This document shows positions 59,775 to 64,000 of a stretch of DNA of 64,000 nucleotides, one piece after another. The position numbers and the translations under genes are program-made. The number at the start of each line of letters is the position of its first letter. Within the stretch, counting starts at the first letter, position 1. The notes below the pieces were generated by a model that did no database searches, was not told the origin of the DNA, and was given only the letters and a program-made list of their open reading frames with translations. Origin of the DNA: JASGIT01 sp047601665. Its GTDB lineage: Bacteria > Pseudomonadota > Gammaproteobacteria > Burkholderiales > Burkholderiaceae_C. Location: contig JASGIT010000001.1 in assembly GCA_047601665.1 (NCBI GenBank), positions 2,604,001-2,668,000 of the forward strand, given 5' to 3'.

Positions 59775-61886
59775 GGAGCTTAAGGCAGGCTGCAGCCACA
59801 GCCGCTCCAGCTCCGCGGCGGGCATGGCCTTGGCGAACAGCCAGCCCTGCACTTCGCCGCATTGCAGGTCGCGCAGCTTGGCGAGCTGCTCGGGGGTTTC
59901 CACGCCCTCGGCCACGGTGCGCAGGCCCAGGGCGCGGGCCATGCCGATCACGGCCGTCACGATGGCGAGGTTGCCGGGCTGGGCGAGCATTCCGTGCACG
60001 AAGGACATGTCGATCTTGAGCCGCGACACGGGCAGGTCGTTCAGCCGCGCCAGCGATGAGTAGCCCGTGCCGAAGTCGTCGATGGACAGGGCGAAGCCCT
60101 GTTCCACCAATTGCGAGGCCACGCTGCGCGCCTTGTCCGGGTGGTGCATCAGCGCCGATTCGGTGATCTCCAGCTCGATGGCCTGCGCGGGCACGCCGTG
60201 GGCGCGCACGATCGCCAGGGTGCGCTCGGCGAAGGCGTCGGCCATCATCTGCATGGCCGATACGTTGACGGCGATGGGCGGCGGCCGCGCCACCCCGGCC
60301 TCGCGCCACGCGCGCCACTGGCGCGCGGCGGTGTCCAGGCTCCAGTCGCCCAGGGCGGCGATCAGGCCGCGCTCCTCGGCCACGGGGATGAACTCCGCCG
60401 GGCTCACCCAGCCCCATTCGGCGTCGTGCCAGCGCGCCAGGGCCTCCACGCCGCAGAGCCGCCCGGTGGCAAGGTCTATCTTGGGCTGGTAGTGCAGTTG
60501 CAGCAGCGACTGCTGCAGCGCCGCCTCCAGCTTGGTGCCGAGCGCCAGGCGGTGGCCCAGGCTCTCGTCGTAGAGCAGGCAGCCGCAGCCCTGCGTCTTG
60601 GCGCGGTGCATCGCCATGTGGGCGCGCTGCAGCAGTTCGTCCGCGCACAGGCCGTGCGCCGGGTACAGGGCCGCGCCGATGCTGGCGCCCACGCCGAACT
60701 CGAGCGCGTCCACCGCCACGGGGCCGGCCAGCGCGCCATGCGCCTGCCATGCGGGCGCCTGCGCGTCCTCGCCCTCGGCGAGCAGGCGCGCGAACATGAA
60801 TTCGTCGCCGCCCAGGCGCGCCAGCACGCCGTCTTCGCCCAGCGCCTGCTGGCTGCGCTGCGCGATGGCCGTGAGCACGCGGTCGCCCACGGCGTGGCCC
60901 TGGGTGTCGTTGATTTCCTTGAACCGGTCCAGGTCGGCGAACAGGACGACGGCCTGCCGGCCGCCGCGGCCCGCCTCGTCCAGCAGCTGCCGGGCCAGCC
61001 GCAGGCCGTGCAGCCGGTTGGGCAGGCCGGTGAGGGTGTCGAAGGACGCCAGCCGCTCGCGTTCGCGCAGGTCTTCGGTGGTGAGCAGCAGGCGCAGCGG
61101 CTGGCCGCCGGCCGCGTCCAGGGCGTGCACCGTGGCGGTGACGGGGATGGCCCGCGCCTGTCCGTGGGGGTGCAGCCGCGCGATGCCCTCGGCGTGCTGG
61201 TGCAGCTGCGCGTGGCGCACCAGCGGGGGCAGGCCGCCCACGTCCATCAGGGTGTCGAGGCGGCGGCCTTGCAGCGCCTCCAGCGGGCAGCCGGTCAGGC
61301 GGGCGAAGGCCTGGTTGGCGAAGACGACCTCCAGCGCCTGCGTGACCACCAGGGTGCCGTAGGGCAGGTGCGCGAAGGCGGAGCCGTAGTCGCGCAGCTC
61401 GGCGATCAGGGTGTCGCGCAGTTCGATGTAGCTGTCGATGGCCAGGCCGATGTCCAGGAACACCACCTTGATGAGCGCCTGCAGCGCGGCGGCCCGGTCT
61501 TCGGCGGGCTGGCCCAGGGACAGCTGGGGCAGCAGCTCGGTGAGGTAGTGGCTGTAGGCGCTCAGGTACCAGCTCGGCGGCAGGCCGATGCGGGCGTGCG
61601 CCAGGCCCACCCGGCGGCGGTTGTGCCCGTAGGCGTCGCCGTAGCGGCCTGCGGTCAGGCTGTGGAAGTAGCGGATCTGCTGCGCCTTCAGGCGCTCCAG
61701 CGCGGCCTCGTCCGGGATCAGGGCGCGCATCTCCTCGAACGAGAGCAGGTGGCGGTAGAAACTGTCCACGAAGCCCGGAGCCCCTTCGCCGAACGCCTCG
61801 TGCAGGCGCTGCAATGCCTGCTCGTCTTCGGCTGTGAGGCCGAGGAAATCCTTGCGGCGTTGAAAGCTTTCTGGTTCCAGACCCAT
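59757..61886 (-). CDS. Globin-coupled PAS-GGDEF-EAL c-di-GMP signalling protein
   Basis: About 709 residues. N-terminal globin-coupled sensor (1-165) with a heme-ligand His candidate in RVGLAHARIGLPP (near 97). A PAS-like segment follows (YGTLVVTQALEVVFANQAF). The diguanylate cyclase domain has an intact LGGDEF, and the phosphodiesterase domain keeps EAL (GVEALARW), ELEITES, and DDFGTGYSS. Both activities may be live, gated by oxygen. Start could be the ATG at 61886 (GGAG three bases upstream) or GTG at 61898. The last residues (VFDSF) come from repeat R12. Confidence 0.9.
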   Translation of the reverse strand: MGLEPESFQRRKDFLGLTAEDEQALQRLHEAFGEGAPGFVDSFYRHLLSFEEMRALIPDEAALERLKAQQIRYFHSLTAGRYGDAYGHNRRRVGLAHARIGLPPSWYLSAYSHYLTELLPQLSLGQPAEDRAAALQALIKVVFLDIGLAIDSYIELRDTLIAELRDYGSAFAHLPYGTLVVTQALEVVFANQAFARLTGCPLEALQGRRLDTLMDVGGLPPLVRHAQLHQHAEGIARLHPHGQARAIPVTATVHALDAAGGQPLRLLLTTEDLRERERLASFDTLTGLPNRLHGLRLARQLLDEAGRGGRQAVVLFADLDRFKEINDTQGHAVGDRVLTAIAQRSQQALGEDGVLARLGGDEFMFARLLAEGEDAQAPAWQAHGALAGPVAVDALEFGVGASIGAALYPAHGLCADELLQRAHMAMHRAKTQGCGCLLYDESLGHRLALGTKLEAALQQSLLQLHYQPKIDLATGRLCGVEALARWHDAEWGWVSPAEFIPVAEERGLIAALGDWSLDTAARQWRAWREAGVARPPPIAVNVSAMQMMADAFAERTLAIVRAHGVPAQAIELEITESALMHHPDKARSVASQLVEQGFALSIDDFGTGYSSLARLNDLPVSRLKIDMSFVHGMLAQPGNLAIVTAVIGMARALGLRTVAEGVETPEQLAKLRDLQCGEVQGWLFAKAMPAAELERLWLQPALSSVFDSF

Positions 61887-61898
61887 AGTCTCCGTCAC

Positions 61899-61960
61899 GT
61901 GATTGGAAATGTACGAATAGGTGTGTGTAAGAATAAGTATACGTAACCGACAGTGCGCCG
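61899..61960. promoter_or_regulatory. AT-richer divergent promoter region
   Basis: The gap between the c-di-GMP gene and the XRE regulator is markedly AT-richer than its surroundings. The minus strand has TATACT at 61936-61941, a possible -10; TACGTA nearby is palindromic. A site for the XRE protein itself is plausible but not shown. Confidence 0.35.
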
Positions 61961-62251
61961 GTGACCCCGAACAGCCTAGACCCCCGTGTACTCCTGGGCC
62001 AGAGAATCAGAGAACTGCGCGCCCGGCACGGGGTGACACAGGAGGAATTGGCGGACCGCTGCAGCATGTTCCGCACCTACTTGAGCCGCATTGAATCGGG
62101 GCGGGCCAATCCTACGTTGACCGTGCTGCACGGGCTGTCGCAAGGGTTGGGCGTGTCCGTCGTGGAGTTGCTGGCCGCGCCCAGCGAGGCCGTGGGGCGC
62201 GTGCGCGTGGTGAGCGCCCAGCCCGTGTCGCGCGGCAGGGCGGGGCGGTAA
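61961..62251 (+). CDS. XRE-family helix-turn-helix regulator
   Basis: 96 residues with a GTG start. A Cro/C1-type HTH occupies about 12-70: LGQRIRELRARHGVTQEELADR then TYLSRIESGRANPTLTVL. The tail is short and basic. It is divergent from the globin-GGDEF-EAL gene with a 62-base shared region and convergent with the HDOD gene. It could control the neighbouring signalling genes; no direct proof. Confidence 0.85.
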   Translation: MTPNSLDPRVLLGQRIRELRARHGVTQEELADRCSMFRTYLSRIESGRANPTLTVLHGLSQGLGVSVVELLAAPSEAVGRVRVVSAQPVSRGRAGR

Positions 62252-62256
62252 GGAAT

Positions 62257-63510
62257 CTATTCGGTGGCCAGTTCCTCGGCCCACGCCAGTGCCTGCAGGT
62301 GCGCCATGTTCACCTGGTGGCTGGACAGGTGCAGCGCGGTGGCCACGCGCGCGAAGGCCTCGTCGTCGCCGGACTCGCAGGCCATGGTGAGCTCGAGGAA
62401 GGGCGCGAACACGCCGCGCTGGTGCAGCAGCGCGTCCACCACGGGCTGGGGCAGGGCCACGGCTTCGAGGGCGCGGTCCATGGGCAGGTTCAGCATCACG
62501 TCCAGCAGCGAGAACACGCCCACCACGAAGGCGTTGTCGCATTCCTCGGGCGGCAGCAGTTCGGCGGCCAGCAGCTCCATCAGGCGGCCGCGCACCACGG
62601 CGGTCTGGCCCACGGCGGGCGCGGCGCCGCCCGCGCGCGAAGTGGTCAGGAGCAGCGCCGCCCAGCGCAGCAGCTTTTTCAGCCCCAGGATCATGACCGC
62701 GTGGCGGAACGAGGTGATCTCGCACGACAGGCCGAAGCCCGACGAGTTGATGAAGCGCAGCAGGTTGAACGAGAGCGTGGGGTCTTTCTTGAGCAGGTCC
62801 TCGATGTCGGCGGTCTCGGCCTGGTGGCGCACGAGGTTGATCAGCTGCACGATGGTGGCCTGCGCCGGGCGGACGGTCTGCGCCTTCACCAGCGCGGGCA
62901 GCGCGAACCAGTAGCCCTGGAACAGCTTCACGCCCAGGCCGGCCATGCGCTGGTGCTGTTCGGCGGTTTCCACCTTTTCGGCCACCAGGCGCGCGCCGGG
63001 CGCGTGGCTGCGCGCGAACTTGACCAGGGGCTCGGCCAGCTCGGGCGGAAAGGCGCCCATGTCCAGCTTGATGAACGCGGCGTACGGTAGCCAGCCCATG
63101 TAGGCCCGGCGCAGCACGTGCTGGTTGAACGCCAGGCGAAAGCCCCGCGCGCGCAGCGCCTCGAACGTGGCGGTGCGCGCGGCGATGTCCTGCGCCGGGG
63201 CGTCGGCGGGCAGCACGGGCACTTCGAGCACCACCTTGTCGGGGTGGATGAGTTCGAGGTGGCCGCCCGCCAGGCTGTCGAGCGTGCAGTTGATGAACAC
63301 CGTCTTGCGGTCCATGATCGCTTCGGCGCCCGCGTAGGACAAGGCGTTGAACAGCAGCGCCGCGTCGCTGGCCGCCGTGTGGCGGTCGTGCGCGGTGGAG
63401 CGGTCGAACAGCTCGTAGCCGATGACGGCGCGCTGCTCGTCCACGATGGCTTGGCGGGCGATGACGGCGGTGTGGGCGTCTTCCAGGGCGGTGGTTTCGG
63501 TGTTCGACAT
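62257..63510 (-). CDS. EAL-like/HDOD signal transduction protein (YuxH/CdgJ-like)
   Basis: 417 residues: a degenerate EAL domain (about 15-205), in which ELF replaces EAL and DDFGTG is absent, so it should not cut c-di-GMP; and a C-terminal HDOD domain (about 205-415; KKDPTLSFNLLRFINSSGFG and ITSFRHAVMILGLKKLLRW). Relatives regulate motility or pili without catalysis. A second gene of the same type follows upstream on the same strand, three bases away. Confidence 0.88.
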   Translation of the reverse strand: MSNTETTALEDAHTAVIARQAIVDEQRAVIGYELFDRSTAHDRHTAASDAALLFNALSYAGAEAIMDRKTVFINCTLDSLAGGHLELIHPDKVVLEVPVLPADAPAQDIAARTATFEALRARGFRLAFNQHVLRRAYMGWLPYAAFIKLDMGAFPPELAEPLVKFARSHAPGARLVAEKVETAEQHQRMAGLGVKLFQGYWFALPALVKAQTVRPAQATIVQLINLVRHQAETADIEDLLKKDPTLSFNLLRFINSSGFGLSCEITSFRHAVMILGLKKLLRWAALLLTTSRAGGAAPAVGQTAVVRGRLMELLAAELLPPEECDNAFVVGVFSLLDVMLNLPMDRALEAVALPQPVVDALLHQRGVFAPFLELTMACESGDDEAFARVATALHLSSHQVNMAHLQALAWAEELATE

Positions 63511-63513
63511 GGT

Positions 63514-64000
63514 TCAGGCAATGGCTAGCTGATCGGCCCAGGCCAGGGCTTGCAGATGGGCGAAATTGATCTGCTGGCTGGTCAGGTGGAGCGTGGCGGC
63601 GGCGCGGTCGAACAGGGCATCGTCGCTGGCCTCGCAGGCTTCGGCCAGCGTGAGCAGCGCGCCCAGCGGCCCTTCGTGGTGCAGCACGGCGGCGGTCATG
63701 GGCCCGGGCACCGACACCAGGTTCAGCGCCTGTTCCTGCGGCAGGCCCAGCATGGCGTCCAGCAGCGAGAAGATGCCCGCGACGAAGGCGAGGTCGGCCT
63801 CGTCCTGCGACATGGTTTCGAGCGCCAGCAGTTCCATGAGCCGCGCGCGCACCACGGCGGTCTGGCCCGCGGCGGGCGGCGCGCCGCCCTGGCGCGACAC
63901 GGTGAGCAGCAGGGCGGCCCAGCGGAACAGTTTCTTCAGGCCCAGCAGCATCACGGCCTGCTTGAACGAGGTGATCTCGCGCTGCAGCCCGAAGCCCGCC
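63514..64000 (-). CDS. HDOD-domain protein, paralogue of preceding gene (5' end outside window)
   Basis: Only the C-terminal part is in the window, about 162 residues. It aligns with the preceding gene: GFGLQREITSFKQAVMLLGLKKLFRWAALLLTVSR and the ending INFAHLQALAWADQL. The gene continues beyond position 64000 on the minus strand. Tandem duplication, then divergence, is the likely history. Confidence 0.85.
   Translation of the reverse strand, partial: AGFGLQREITSFKQAVMLLGLKKLFRWAALLLTVSRQGGAPPAAGQTAVVRARLMELLALETMSQDEADLAFVAGIFSLLDAMLGLPQEQALNLVSVPGPMTAAVLHHEGPLGALLTLAEACEASDDALFDRAAATLHLTSQQINFAHLQALAWADQLAIA

Overview
The window reads as chromosomal DNA of a high-GC betaproteobacterium, most likely of the Comamonadaceae (Acidovorax/Alicycliphilus/Comamonas-like). 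The evidence is gene order and families rather than a database match: rpsO-pnp, tpiA-secG-tRNA-Leu-nuoA-N followed by DUF2818 and DUF1178 genes, expanded Bug/TctC binding proteins, and a short AGCGCTGG-type palindromic repeat scattered through the window. No prophage, transposase or CRISPR array was seen.

Layout: 1-7 kb holds a truncated aldehyde dehydrogenase, a GNAT acetyltransferase, a methyltransferase, dusC, the divergent selenium pair selU/selD and pncA. 7-11.7 kb (minus) is an export operon (TolC-like, HlyD-like, two ABC-2 permeases) with no ATPase gene. 12-20 kb (minus) is a type IV pilus minor-pilin operon (fimT-pilV-pilW-pilX-pilY1-pilE) running into ribD. 20.5-25.7 kb carries rpsO, pnp, a quinone oxidoreductase, tpiA, secG and tRNA-Leu(GAG). 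25.7-40.8 kb is a complete 14-gene NADH dehydrogenase I operon plus two small conserved genes. 41-47 kb is a branched-chain amino acid or amide ABC operon (livG-livF-livK-livK-livH-livM) with tandem binding-protein genes. 47-55.4 kb has miaA, gdhA, mutL, a DedA protein, a glycine-zipper lipoprotein, amiC, tsaE and queG. 55.5-59.7 kb has three orphan TctC-type binding proteins and xerD. 59.7-64 kb is a signalling patch: a globin-PAS-GGDEF-EAL protein, a divergent XRE regulator, and two tandem HDOD proteins, the last cut by the window end.

The most unusual content is in repeats. (1) Three elements (1252-1516, 11789-11951, 56479-56748) have perfect long terminal inverted repeats and branched internal hairpins whose sequences differ between copies while pairing is kept. 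Each begins on the stop codon of the upstream gene and lies between two co-directional genes; a degenerate end sits right after the amiC stop codon. (2) A roughly 50-60 bp imperfect palindrome occurs at least nine times, usually between genes, but also inside the reading frames of miaA and mutL, in the leader of pilW, and at the C-terminus of the GGDEF-EAL gene. I know of no established name for either family; that is a limit of what I can see, not proof of novelty.

Functionally, several genes serve tRNA modification (dusC, selU/selD, miaA, tsaE, queG), and the rest cover central energy metabolism, pilus assembly, solute uptake and c-di-GMP signalling. Many ORFs overlap by 1-4 bases (ATGA or TGATG), which supports tight operons. 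Very long antisense ORFs are composition artefacts and are not annotated.
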